From Fimenecus sp051881435 (GTDB taxonomy: Bacteria; Bacillota; Clostridia; Oscillospirales; Acutalibacteraceae), in assembly GCA_051881435.1 (NCBI GenBank), contig JBJEPW010000007.1, positions 1-61,883 on the forward strand: 61,883 nt of DNA. The letters are read 5' to 3'. This document shows, one piece after another, positions 40,742 through 48,637 of this stretch. Made by a program: the position numbers and the translations under genes. Every line of letters starts with the position of its first letter. Position 1 is the first letter of the stretch. The notes under the pieces are model-generated. The model searched no databases and had not been told where the DNA came from. It was given only the letters and a program-made list of their open reading frames with translations.

Positions 40742-41886
40742 TACATCACCTCCGAATAACTGCCTAAATAGTGGAAATACTCGCACTCATCACTCAACTG
40801 CTCTAAAATCTCATAAAATGCGTCATCGTAAACCGACGCCGCCACATCGAAATAAAACATAAATTCAAAGTCCTTGTTTTGTATGGGACGGCTTTCAAGC
40901 TTTATTATATTTATGCCCAATGCGTAAAAGCCAGCCAAAACCTGATAAAGTGCACCCGGACGGTGAGGAAGAGTGAGCACAACGCTTGTTTTATCCGCTC
41001 CGGGATAAATTTCCGCTTCCTTTGAAATGCAGATAAAGCGTGTGTAGTTGTTATCTTTATTCTGTACCGCATCGGAAATTACGCAAAGGTTATAAAGCTC
41101 ACGGCAGTTTTCAGAGGATATCGCCGCAACATCTGTTCTGCCGCTTTCCATAACCTTTTTTGCGGCAACGGCTGTGTTTTCGCACACATTCACCTTTATA
41201 TCGCTGTGAAGGCGCAAAAACTCACTGCACTGATTTATTGCCTGCTCATGAGAATAAATTTCTTTGATATTTTCAAGGCTTGCGCCACGATTCCCTAAAA
41301 GGCAATGGTTTATTTTCAAGCGGATACTCCTGACAATATAAAAATTGTGCTCCGCCATAAGGTCATAAACGCCGTTAACACTGCCTGCCGTGCTGTTTTC
41401 AATTGGCAGAACGCCGTATCGGCACAATCCCTTCTGGACGGCGTTAACCACATCGTACCAGCTCTTAAAATACGAAACATTGGGATATTTGAAGATTTTT
41501 TCGGCGGCAAGCCCCGAATAAGCTCCCGCAACGCCCTGACAGGCGACAATCGCCTTTTGAGGGAAAAGCTGCTGAGTATTTTTAAGGGCTGATTTGATTT
41601 TTTCGGATATTTCACCGCCCTCATAAAGATATTTGTGCTGATATGAACGGGAAACGCCCATAACCGTGTTATAGAGCGCTCTTGCATAGGTATCAAGCCC
41701 CTCGCCTGCCCTTTCGGCGACACGGTCAAGAAGCTGTTTTTCCCTTTGGGAATCGAGAACGGGCAGGTTGTTTTCTTTTTTATACTTTGCAACTTCAAGA
41801 GCCGTATCCATTCTCTCTTTCCAAAGGTCAATTATCTGATTATCCAAATCATTGATTTTTTCACGGATTTTTGAAAGGTCTTCCAT
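40741..41886 (-). CDS. pheA: Chorismate mutase / prephenate dehydratase (P-protein)
   Basis: 381 aa. I choose the ATG at 41886 (AAAGGA 11 nt upstream); a TTG at 41937 overlapping the aroC stop lacks a ribosome site. Domains: AroQ-class chorismate mutase (1-85, LSKIREKINDLDNQIIDLWKERM), prephenate dehydratase (~105-285, VACQGVAGAYSGLAAEK and NYTRFICIS), and a C-terminal ACT domain (~295-375, LTLPHRPGALYQVLAGFYALGIN). The ACT domain should confer Phe feedback inhibition. It makes phenylpyruvate from chorismate. Confidence 0.93.
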   Translation of the reverse strand: MEDLSKIREKINDLDNQIIDLWKERMDTALEVAKYKKENNLPVLDSQREKQLLDRVAERAGEGLDTYARALYNTVMGVSRSYQHKYLYEGGEISEKIKSALKNTQQLFPQKAIVACQGVAGAYSGLAAEKIFKYPNVSYFKSWYDVVNAVQKGLCRYGVLPIENSTAGSVNGVYDLMAEHNFYIVRSIRLKINHCLLGNRGASLENIKEIYSHEQAINQCSEFLRLHSDIKVNVCENTAVAAKKVMESGRTDVAAISSENCRELYNLCVISDAVQNKDNNYTRFICISKEAEIYPGADKTSVVLTLPHRPGALYQVLAGFYALGINIIKLESRPIQNKDFEFMFYFDVAASVYDDAFYEILEQLSDECEYFHYLGSYSEVM

Positions 41887-41933
41887 ATTGTACCATTCCT
41901 TTCCATATATCTGCGCAAAACTGAAAAGTTTAT

Positions 41934-42998
41934 TCAAACTAAAAGGTCGAGAATTGTAAATGCCGTAACTGCCTCAACAACGGGAACGGCACGGGGAACT
42001 ATACATGGGTCATGCCTGCCCTCGATTTTAAGTTTCTTTTCCGTTTTATCCTTTATGCTTACGCTGTTTTGCTCCTTATAAATTGACGGAGTGGGTTTAA
42101 AAGCCGCTCTGAAAATTATGGGCATACCGTTTGTGATACCGCCGTTTATTCCGCCGCTGTTGTTTGTAACCGTTTTTATTTCACCGTTTTCGATGCAGAA
42201 ATCGTCATTATTTTCACTGCCGAAAAGTCCTGCCGCCCCGAAGCCGTTGCCAAACTCTATACCTTTTACGGCAGGGATACCGAAAATATTTTTGGCAAGC
42301 ATATTTTCAACGCCGTCAAACATAGGGTCGCCAAGTCCTGCCCTGAGTCCCGTTACGGCGCACTCGATTATTCCGCCCACGGAGTCGCAATCAAGCCTCG
42401 CTTTATCAATTTGGGCTCGCATTTTCTCCCCCGCTTTATCGTTTATAACAGGGAAAGGCTTTTTACCGATATTCATTTCAGCCACGCTGACAGGGTTAAA
42501 GCTTTCATCGCTCACATCTTTGATTTTAAGAATATGAGCCTGAATTTTTATGCCCATTTCCTCCAAAACCTGCATACATACAGCCCCTGCAAAGCAAAGT
42601 GGAGCCGTAAGTCTGCCCGAAAAGTGACCGCCGCCTGCCACATCGTTAAAACCGTTGTAGCGCATAAATCCGCTGAAATCGGCGTGAGAGGGACGGGGTG
42701 TATCCGCTATGTTGTTATAATCGGCAGAACGGGTGTTGGTATTTCTGATTACTGCACAAAGAGGTACGCCGCAGGTTACGCCGTTTACAAGTCCCGAAAT
42801 TATTTCAGGCTTATCCGCCTCTTTTCTCTGAGTAGAAAGCATACTTCTGCCGGGAGCACGGCGCTCCATAAATTCATATACCTTTTCAAGGTCAATTTTC
42901 TTTCCCGCAGGGAGTGAGTCGATAACAACCCCTATCCCCTCGGAATGGGACTGACCGAAAACCGATATTTTTATTTTATTTCCCGTCATTGATGACAT
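41934..42998 (-). CDS. aroC: Chorismate synthase
   Basis: 354 aa. FGQSHSEGIGVVIDSLPAG, RAPGRSMLSTQRKEADKPEI, GGGHFSGRLTAPLCFAGAV and the late GGINGGITNGMPI with EGRHDPCIVPRAVPVVEA are chorismate synthase signatures. It converts EPSP to chorismate using reduced FMN. GGGAGGT lies 8 nt before the ATG, and the gene overlaps aroA by 23 nt. Confidence 0.95.
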   Translation of the reverse strand: MSSMTGNKIKISVFGQSHSEGIGVVIDSLPAGKKIDLEKVYEFMERRAPGRSMLSTQRKEADKPEIISGLVNGVTCGVPLCAVIRNTNTRSADYNNIADTPRPSHADFSGFMRYNGFNDVAGGGHFSGRLTAPLCFAGAVCMQVLEEMGIKIQAHILKIKDVSDESFNPVSVAEMNIGKKPFPVINDKAGEKMRAQIDKARLDCDSVGGIIECAVTGLRAGLGDPMFDGVENMLAKNIFGIPAVKGIEFGNGFGAAGLFGSENNDDFCIENGEIKTVTNNSGGINGGITNGMPIIFRAAFKPTPSIYKEQNSVSIKDKTEKKLKIEGRHDPCIVPRAVPVVEAVTAFTILDLLV

Positions 42999-44250
42999 CT
43001 GCCTTACCTCCCAAGCTGTTGAAATCCTTAAAGAAATCGGGGTATGATTTATTAACCGCCTCTGCCTCTGTTATATCCACAGGCAACTGACAAAGAGAGC
43101 TTAAAACTGCCGCCGCCATTACTATTCTGTGGTCATTACAGCCCTCAATTCTGCCGCCGATAAGCTCGTTTTCGCCCCAAATTACAAGTCCGTCGTCAGT
43201 TTCGCTGACTGCCGCCCCTGCCTTAGTGAGCATTGCGCCGACAGATGCTATACGGTCGCTTTCTTTTAGGCGAAGTCTGCCCGCATTTATAATATGAGTA
43301 ACGCCCTTATCGCACATAGCCGCCGTTACGGAAATTACGGGGACTGCGTCGGGTATGTCCGAAGCGTCAACCATTGTGCCCATAAGCTTGTTTTTCTTAA
43401 CTGTTATTTCGTTGCCGCTGACGGTCACTTGGGCACCCATACGCTTTAACACATCGAGAGTTTTTTTATCCCCCTGGGGTGAATTTACATCAAGTCCCGT
43501 TACCGTTACGCCGTCTTTACTCAGTGCTCCTGCGCAAAGGAAAAAGGAACTGTTTGACCAATCACCCTCCACGGAAATTTCAGAGGGGGAGATGTATTTC
43601 TGACCGCCTTTTATTTTATACACATTTTCCTGCTCTGTTATTTCAATACCGAATTGGGAGAGAGCGGAAACGGTTATGTTTATGTATGAACGGGACTCTA
43701 CGGGAGGCAGCAGTCTTATTGTGCTGTCGCCTTCAAGCAATGGCAGGGAAAACAAAAGACCGCTTATAAACTGCGAGCTTACATTACCTGCAAGAACATA
43801 CTCACCTGCCGCAAGCCGCCCCGAAATATGCAAGGGAAAATCGCTTCCCGTATGAAAGCAAATGCCCTTTTTCTCCATTTCTTCTTTTAAAGGGGAAAGA
43901 GGGCGCTGGGGCAATCTGCCGCGGCCCGAAACGGTTGCGTCAATGCCCAGAGCCGACACCACGGGGAGTAAAAAGCGAAGTGTTGAGCCGCTTTCGCCGC
44001 AGTCAAGACTTGCTTTTTCCTTAAAAGCGGCGGGAGTGACGGTTATAACCTCATTTTCTACCCTTATATCCGCTCCCATTGATTTTAAGCACTCCACCGT
44101 TGCCTCAATATCCTTTGAAAAGCAGTTGCAGTGGATTTTTGTTGGCTTATCGGCAAGCGCCCCGCAGATAAGAAGTCTGTGGGCATGGGATTTTGATGAA
44201 ATTGCCCTGATTTTTCCCGAAAGTATTCGGGGAGTGCATCTCATTTCCAT
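42976..44250 (-). CDS. aroA: 3-phosphoshikimate 1-carboxyvinyltransferase (EPSP synthase)
   Basis: 424 aa. SGKIRAISSKSHAHRLLI (PEP/S3P site), DCGESGSTLRFLLPV, GRGRLPQRPL, SSQFISGLLFSLP and LKESDRI with GCNDHRIVMA define AroA. It joins PEP to shikimate-3-phosphate. The ATG follows the aroB stop directly. Glyphosate class cannot be assigned by eye, though the GESGST in place of the usual GNAGTA is noteworthy. Confidence 0.93.
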   Translation of the reverse strand: MEMRCTPRILSGKIRAISSKSHAHRLLICGALADKPTKIHCNCFSKDIEATVECLKSMGADIRVENEVITVTPAAFKEKASLDCGESGSTLRFLLPVVSALGIDATVSGRGRLPQRPLSPLKEEMEKKGICFHTGSDFPLHISGRLAAGEYVLAGNVSSQFISGLLFSLPLLEGDSTIRLLPPVESRSYINITVSALSQFGIEITEQENVYKIKGGQKYISPSEISVEGDWSNSSFFLCAGALSKDGVTVTGLDVNSPQGDKKTLDVLKRMGAQVTVSGNEITVKKNKLMGTMVDASDIPDAVPVISVTAAMCDKGVTHIINAGRLRLKESDRIASVGAMLTKAGAAVSETDDGLVIWGENELIGGRIEGCNDHRIVMAAAVLSSLCQLPVDITEAEAVNKSYPDFFKDFNSLGGKADVINDGK

Positions 44251-45306
44251 TCAGTTCAGCCCCTGCTTTATAAATTCCTTTAAATCCGTTACGGACACCT
44301 TTTGAATTTTGCAAAGTCCGTACTTTTGGGGTATAATCAGCGAAATTGTATCAAGACTGCGTTTTTTATCGGAAAGCGCCGCCGCATACAGCTCCTCTGC
44401 CGAAAAATCACAGCTTACGGGGAGTGAATTTACCTTTAAAACGGGCAAAAGAACCTTTGTAAAGTCCTCATTTACCATGCCTGTTTTGTACGCTCCCCTT
44501 GCGGCAATAACCATACCGATTGATACCGCATTACCGTGAGATATTGTAAGATTACTGCATTTTTCCACGGCGTGACCTATGGTGTGACCGAAATTGAGAA
44601 GCTTTCTGTCTCCCTGTTCAAATTCGTCACGGCTTACCACATCACGCTTTATTTCAACACAGCGTTTTATTACCTTTTCTATATTATCCTTAATGCTGTT
44701 GTTCTGCAAAAAGGTGAGAAAATCGCCGTCCAAAATCATACCGTATTTTATTATTTCGGCACAGCCCTCAGAGAAGGTTTCCTCGGGCAAGGTATTAAGT
44801 GTTTCACAGTCGGCATACACGGCTATGGGCTGATAAAAAGCGCCGCAAAGGTTTTTGCCCGCCTTTAAATTCACCGCCGTTTTACCGCCCACCGAGGAAT
44901 CTACCATTGCAAGGACGGTAGTAGGAATCTGCACAAAATCCACGCCACGCAGATAAGACGCCGCCGCAAAGCCTGCCAAGTCCCCTGTTACGCCGCCGCC
45001 GAGAGCTACAAAAAGGTCGGTGCGTGTTATGCTGTTTTCGGCGCAAAACTCCTGTATTTCACCGAAAGTCAGGAGTGATTTTGATTTTTCACCGTGGGGG
45101 AAAACAAACTCACAAACCGCAAATCCGCTTTTTTCAAGGGATTTTTTAACTGTTTCGCCGTAGAGAGAATGTACGGTATCGTCCGACACTATCACGGCAC
45201 GGCAGGGCTCTTTAATCTCTCTTATTTTTTCGCCCACCGAGGAGAGAAAGCCCGAACCGATATAAACATTGTATTCTTTTGATGCAGAAACTCTAACTGT
45301 TTCCAT
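44251..45306 (-). CDS. aroB: 3-dehydroquinate synthase
   Basis: 351 aa from the ATG at 45306, with GGGTGA overlapping the tyrA stop as ribosome site. NAD-binding and active-site motifs: HGEKSKSLLTFGEIQEF, VALGGGVTGDLAGFAAASYLRGVDFVQIPTT, DSSVGGKTAVNL, ECAEIIKYGMI-like GCAEIIKYGMI, and LNFGHTIGHAVE (zinc His). It cyclises DAHP to dehydroquinate. Confidence 0.94.
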   Translation of the reverse strand: METVRVSASKEYNVYIGSGFLSSVGEKIREIKEPCRAVIVSDDTVHSLYGETVKKSLEKSGFAVCEFVFPHGEKSKSLLTFGEIQEFCAENSITRTDLFVALGGGVTGDLAGFAAASYLRGVDFVQIPTTVLAMVDSSVGGKTAVNLKAGKNLCGAFYQPIAVYADCETLNTLPEETFSEGCAEIIKYGMILDGDFLTFLQNNSIKDNIEKVIKRCVEIKRDVVSRDEFEQGDRKLLNFGHTIGHAVEKCSNLTISHGNAVSIGMVIAARGAYKTGMVNEDFTKVLLPVLKVNSLPVSCDFSAEELYAAALSDKKRSLDTISLIIPQKYGLCKIQKVSVTDLKEFIKQGLN

Positions 45307-45310
45307 ACTG

Positions 45311-46144
45311 TCACCCGTCAATCTTTTCTTTCAGTATTCTGCCGTCACGCAAAAGGTCTGTCAGTCTTTCACGGTCGTTATCTTCCAAAGCTTTCTTATA
45401 TTGTACTAAATTATTCACTATTGAGTCAATCTCTTTTATAAGATTATCCCTGTTTTCGAGGAAGAGCTCCGACCACATATTTTCGTTGAGATACGCAACC
45501 CTCGTTAAATCCTTATAGCTACCTGCGGAAAAGCCCTTGTGCAAAAGCGCCTCGGGACTTTTTACATATGCGTTTGACACCACATGGGCAAGCTGTGAGG
45601 TAAAGGCTATTATCTTATCGTGCTCCTCGGGCGTTGCAATCTGAATGTTTGTAAACCCGATTTTTAAGAATAGCTCCTTTACCGTTTCCACCGCTTGTTT
45701 CGGTGTGTCCTCATAGGGAGTTAAAATCATTGAGGCATTATTGAACATTTCCGCACTTGAATAATCAAAGCCCGAAAAATGATAGCCTGCCATGGGGTGC
45801 GCCCCTAAAAACACAAAACCGTTTTCTCTTGAAGTATCATAAAGGGCGTCGCACACATAGCGCTTTACGCCGCTTACATCCATAACGATTGCGCCTTTTT
45901 TGAAAAGAGAGGCGTTTTCCTTTATATAATTAACGGTTGCCTCGGGATAAAGGGATACTATCACCAAATCGCAAAGGGACAAATCCTCTTTTTTAAGCTC
46001 TTTTTCAATAGCCCCTGCAAACAGCGCTTTTTTCACCGGTTCGGGACTTCTGTTTGTGCCCCAAACCGTATGCTCCGTGCCGAAGGTTATGGCTTTGGCA
46101 AGAGAGCCGCCCATAAGCCCCAAGCCTATAATTCCTACCGTCAT
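45311..46144 (-). CDS. tyrA: Prephenate dehydrogenase
   Basis: 277 aa. NAD-binding GIIGLGLMGGSLAKAI, DVSGVKRYVCDAL, GAHPMAGYHFSGFDYSSAEMF and FTSQLAHVVSNAYVKSPE with the catalytic His are TyrA motifs. It has no C-terminal ACT domain, so feedback by Tyr may be indirect, consistent with Tyr codons in the upstream leader peptide. Twelve nt after aroF; its stop is 4 nt before the aroB ATG. Confidence 0.93.
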   Translation of the reverse strand: MTVGIIGLGLMGGSLAKAITFGTEHTVWGTNRSPEPVKKALFAGAIEKELKKEDLSLCDLVIVSLYPEATVNYIKENASLFKKGAIVMDVSGVKRYVCDALYDTSRENGFVFLGAHPMAGYHFSGFDYSSAEMFNNASMILTPYEDTPKQAVETVKELFLKIGFTNIQIATPEEHDKIIAFTSQLAHVVSNAYVKSPEALLHKGFSAGSYKDLTRVAYLNENMWSELFLENRDNLIKEIDSIVNNLVQYKKALEDNDRERLTDLLRDGRILKEKIDG

Positions 46145-46156
46145 TTAATCAGCCCC

Positions 46157-47155
46157 TTATATATGCTTTCTGATATTTTCAACGCCCTTTACAACCTTTG
46201 CGAACTGAGGCGGAGTGAGCGCCTGAGGACCGTCGCAGAGAGCGCAGGCAGGATTATTGTGCACCTCAATCATAATTCCGTCCGCTCCGCATGCCGCCGC
46301 CGCATAAGCCATGGGCTCAACAAGGCGGGCAATACCCGATGCGTGGGAGGGGTCAACAACTACGGGAAGATGTGATTTTTCTTTAAGGAGGGGCACAGCT
46401 GAAATATCAAGGGTATTTCTTGTTGCGGTTTCAAAGGTTCTTATTCCTCTTTCGCAAAGAATAACCTTTTCATTTCCCCCTGCCATGATGTATTCTGCGC
46501 TCATCAAGAGCTCCTGAAGTGTGCTTGAAAGTCCTCTTTTTAAGAAAATAGGCTTATCAAGATGACCAAGCTCCTTTAAAAGCTCAAAATTCTGCATATT
46601 CCGTGCGCCCACCTGAATAATATCAACGTTTTCAAACATGGGAATGTGAGATGCGTCCATAATCTCTGTTACAATGGGCATACCTGTTACTTTTTTTGCT
46701 TCGAGAAGAAGCTCCAAGCCCTCTGCCCTCATTCCCTGGAAAGCATAGGGTGATGTTCTGGGCTTGAAGGCGCCGCCGCGGAGAATATTTGCACCTGCCG
46801 CTTTAACATCCTTTGCAATTTCTATAATCTGCTCGCGGCTTTCAACAGAGCAGGGACCTGCGAAAAACTGAAAATTGCCGCCGCCTATTTTATATCCCTC
46901 AACTTCAATGACCGTATCGTCGGGGTGGAAATTTCTGTTTGCGCACTTGTAAGGCTCCGAAATACGCTTTACATCTTCAACAATATCAAGGCTTTGGATA
47001 AGGTCGATATCCACACGGCTTGTGTCGCCGATAAGGCCGAGGATTGTCTGATACTCACCCTTGACCTCGTTTATCATAAGCTTTTGACTTTGCAGCCAGT
47101 TGGTGAGATTTTCAACCTTGTCCTTGTCTGCATGATTTTTAAGAATTACTACCAT
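46157..47155 (-). CDS. aroF: DAHP synthase, type I-beta with N-terminal FL/ACT-like domain
   Basis: 332 aa. An N-terminal ferredoxin-like regulatory domain (~1-70, VVILKNHADKDKVENLTNWLQ) precedes the barrel (~85-330) with FFAGPCSVESREQ, RGGAFKPRTSPYAFQG, QVGARNMQNFELL, GIRTFE and VDPSHASGI. It condenses PEP and erythrose-4-phosphate, the entry step of aromatic synthesis. The N-terminal domain should sense Tyr or Phe. First structural gene after the attenuator; AAAGGAG lies 8 nt before the ATG. Confidence 0.94.
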   Translation of the reverse strand: MVVILKNHADKDKVENLTNWLQSQKLMINEVKGEYQTILGLIGDTSRVDIDLIQSLDIVEDVKRISEPYKCANRNFHPDDTVIEVEGYKIGGGNFQFFAGPCSVESREQIIEIAKDVKAAGANILRGGAFKPRTSPYAFQGMRAEGLELLLEAKKVTGMPIVTEIMDASHIPMFENVDIIQVGARNMQNFELLKELGHLDKPIFLKRGLSSTLQELLMSAEYIMAGGNEKVILCERGIRTFETATRNTLDISAVPLLKEKSHLPVVVDPSHASGIARLVEPMAYAAAACGADGIMIEVHNNPACALCDGPQALTPPQFAKVVKGVENIRKHI

Positions 47156-47170
47156 AAAAAATACTCCTTT

Positions 47171-47208
47171 ACAATAAAAATTCCCACAGCTTTCTTTCGC
47201 TGTGGGAA
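47171..47208 (-). terminator. Attenuator terminator directly before aroF
   Basis: On the minus strand TTCCCACAGC (47208-47199), loop GAAAGAAA, GCTGTGGGAA (47190-47181), then TTTTTATTG. This perfect 10-bp stem with U-tract ends 15-20 nt before the aroF start, with no gene ending upstream of it except the leader peptide. Confidence 0.9.
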
Positions 47209-47266
47209 CATAAGATACAGATTTTCAAAAAATCAGCATGATTGTTCTTTTTTCGCAGCGAAAGAA
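47192..47266 (-). promoter_or_regulatory. Antiterminator pairing of the aro attenuator
   Basis: TTCTTTCGCTG (47266-47256, inside leader codons 25-28) is perfectly complementary over 11 nt to CAGCGAAAGAA (47202-47192), which includes the 5' arm and loop of the terminator. A competing local hairpin can form between TTCTTTCG and the following CGAAAAAAGAA. The antiterminator strand begins 14 nt after the leader FFF codons, the distance expected to be left free by a ribosome stalled there. Confidence 0.75.
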
Positions 47267-47337
47267 GGCCTTGACTTTGTAAAGAAAAAGTTAAAGCAAA
47301 AGTAAAAGTATTCAGCTGCAAAAGTAAGAGTTTTCAT
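47233..47337 (-). CDS. Phe/Tyr-rich leader peptide controlling the aromatic operon
   Basis: A 34-codon ORF (ATG 47337, TGA 47235-47233) with AGAGAGG 10 nt upstream. It begins MKTLTFAA and contains EYFYFCFNFFF at residues 9-19: six Phe and two Tyr in eleven codons, eight Phe in all, and no Trp. It lies between a consensus promoter and an intrinsic terminator in front of an operon that makes Phe and Tyr. By analogy with enterobacterial pheL/trpL the ribosome's progress over the Phe/Tyr codons decides between terminator and antiterminator. This gene is short and easily missed by annotation software. Confidence 0.85.
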   Translation of the reverse strand: MKTLTFAAEYFYFCFNFFFTKSRPSFAAKKEQSC

Positions 47338-47370
47338 AAAGATTTTACCTCTCTGTGCTGATTGAAAATA

Positions 47371-47399
47371 ATTTTATCACCGATTTACGGCGGTGTCAA
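47371..47399 (-). promoter_or_regulatory. Promoter of the aromatic amino-acid operon, with internal palindrome
   Basis: TTGACA (47399-47394), 17-nt spacer, TAAAAT (47376-47371). CACCG (47395-47391) and CGGTG (47382-47378) form an inverted repeat straddling the spacer, a possible operator. Transcription should start about 47364, giving a ~209-nt leader. Confidence 0.85.
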
Positions 47400-47469
47400 T
47401 AGTTTTTTGTGAAAAAATTTATTGCTTTAAACAGTAAAAGCCATTCCAACCGTTTAGGGCGGTTTTCAC

Positions 47470-47523
47470 TCTCCCCGCCCTCCGAGAGGGAGGTGGCAAA
47501 ACCGCAGGTTTTGACGGAGGGAG
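47470..47523. repeat. Inverted copy of the repeat at 38944-38995
   Basis: GGGAGGTGGCAAAACCGCAGG...ACGGAGGGAG is the reverse complement, with few changes, of the block on the other side of the aro operon. Region 47400-47730 otherwise contains palindromes such as GTCAGCTTCGCTGAC (47676-47690) and no supported gene. Confidence 0.6.
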
Positions 47524-47730
47524 TAAAAGAAATGAATAATTGATAATGGAAAATGAAAAATTGATATACACGATAATCGGTTGTAAGGATGGGACACAAG
47601 TGCCCGCCAGATAAATTACATCAAGAAAATTTCCATTTTCAACTTTCAATTTTCAAGTTAAAAAGCGCACTCCCTCAGTCAGCTTCGCTGACAGCTCCCT
47701 CTGAGAGGGAGCAGAACGGTTAACAGTCAC

Positions 47731-47900
47731 GCCGTAGGTTTGTACATGATTTTGCGGGACGATGTTGGGCTCTGTCCCCTACGAATTATTATAAAATTTT
47801 ATGATTACCGGTAGGGCGGGGGCTTGCCCCCGCCGCATGGTTATCTGTAAATTGACGGCGGGGGCAAGCCACCCGCCCTACATTGCAATCACAGAACCGT
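47731..47900. repeat. ~170-bp direct repeat, left copy
   Basis: Shares with 48439-48610, in the same order, GTTTGTACATGATTTTGCGG, GGGCTCTGTCCCCTAC, a GC-rich CGGGGGCTTGCCCCCG palindrome, CCCGCCCTACATTGCAATC and CAGAACCGT. It lies immediately downstream of the orphan gene. Confidence 0.75.
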
Positions 47901-47917
47901 CCTCTAATTGTGCCTAT

Positions 47918-48424
47918 TTACAATGCGTTATCATTTTGTGTAATGATATAACAAACATTAGCGTAAACAGATTTTTTTCTCATTAAATCCAAAAAAGTAT
48001 TTACCTTGTATGTTCCCATGACTACTTCAGCTTCCGATGACTGATATCTTGCCAAAACATATATTTTTTTGTTAGGAGACTGTAATAATAGATGTGTTAT
48101 TATTGCCTCGAAACTTTTTTGATACTCTTCACTAATCATATACGGTGTTAAACCTTCGAAGCGAGTATCATCTTGTACTACAAATCCCGGAATCTGCATT
48201 AGTGGCTCTCTATCTAAGTGTTGACATATATTAGTTCCTGCTACTTCATCTTTATGGGCATATAAATTATACCAACATCCTTTTTCACAGGTCAAAAATT
48301 TCCAATATTCATAATATCGTTCTTCATTTGTAATATAAATATTAGAATTTTTAGGTATGTCCTTTATATGCTTCTCTTGTCCAACACAGAAAACAACTAA
48401 ATCAAACAATTCAATATCCCCCAT
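47918..48424 (-). CDS. Orphan hypothetical protein between direct repeats
   Basis: 168 aa, beginning MGDIELFDLVVFCVGQEKHIKD. I recognise no family. The composition is AT-rich, with many ATA/TTA-type codons compared with neighbours, suggesting transfer. It has no ribosome site before its ATG, and the same frame continues open upstream into the right-hand repeat until a TAG about 60 nt back, so its true 5' end may have been replaced by the repeat (truncated gene). C-terminal KKIYVLARYQSSEAEVVMGTY and CYIITQND look like a globular alpha/beta fold. Flanked by ~170-bp direct repeats. Confidence 0.45.
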   Translation of the reverse strand: MGDIELFDLVVFCVGQEKHIKDIPKNSNIYITNEERYYEYWKFLTCEKGCWYNLYAHKDEVAGTNICQHLDREPLMQIPGFVVQDDTRFEGLTPYMISEEYQKSFEAIITHLLLQSPNKKIYVLARYQSSEAEVVMGTYKVNTFLDLMRKKSVYANVCYIITQNDNAL

Positions 48425-48438
48425 TGATACTACGATAC

Positions 48439-48610
48439 CGTCGTGGGTTTGTATATGATTTTGCGGGACGATATTGGGCTCTGTCCCCTACAAATTCATA
48501 GATTTTTATGGTTTGCTTGTAGGGGCGGGGCTTAGGTGCCCGCCCGAAAAATTTTATATGATTTTACGGCGGGAGCAAGCCCCCGCCCTACATTGCAATC
48601 GCAGAACCGT
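48439..48610. repeat. ~170-bp direct repeat, right copy
   Basis: Counterpart of 47731-47900; together they bracket the orphan ORF. The copy differs mainly in the central palindrome (GTAGGGGCGGGGCTTAGGTG here). Confidence 0.75.
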
Positions 48611-48637
48611 GCACCATATTGCGGAAAAAGAAACAAA

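Noticed and set aside
47396..47649. Leftward 67- and 76-aa frames in the 47.4-47.65 kb intergenic region
   Set aside because: They run through dispersed-repeat DNA without ribosome sites; the inverted copy near 38.95 kb does not conserve the frame.
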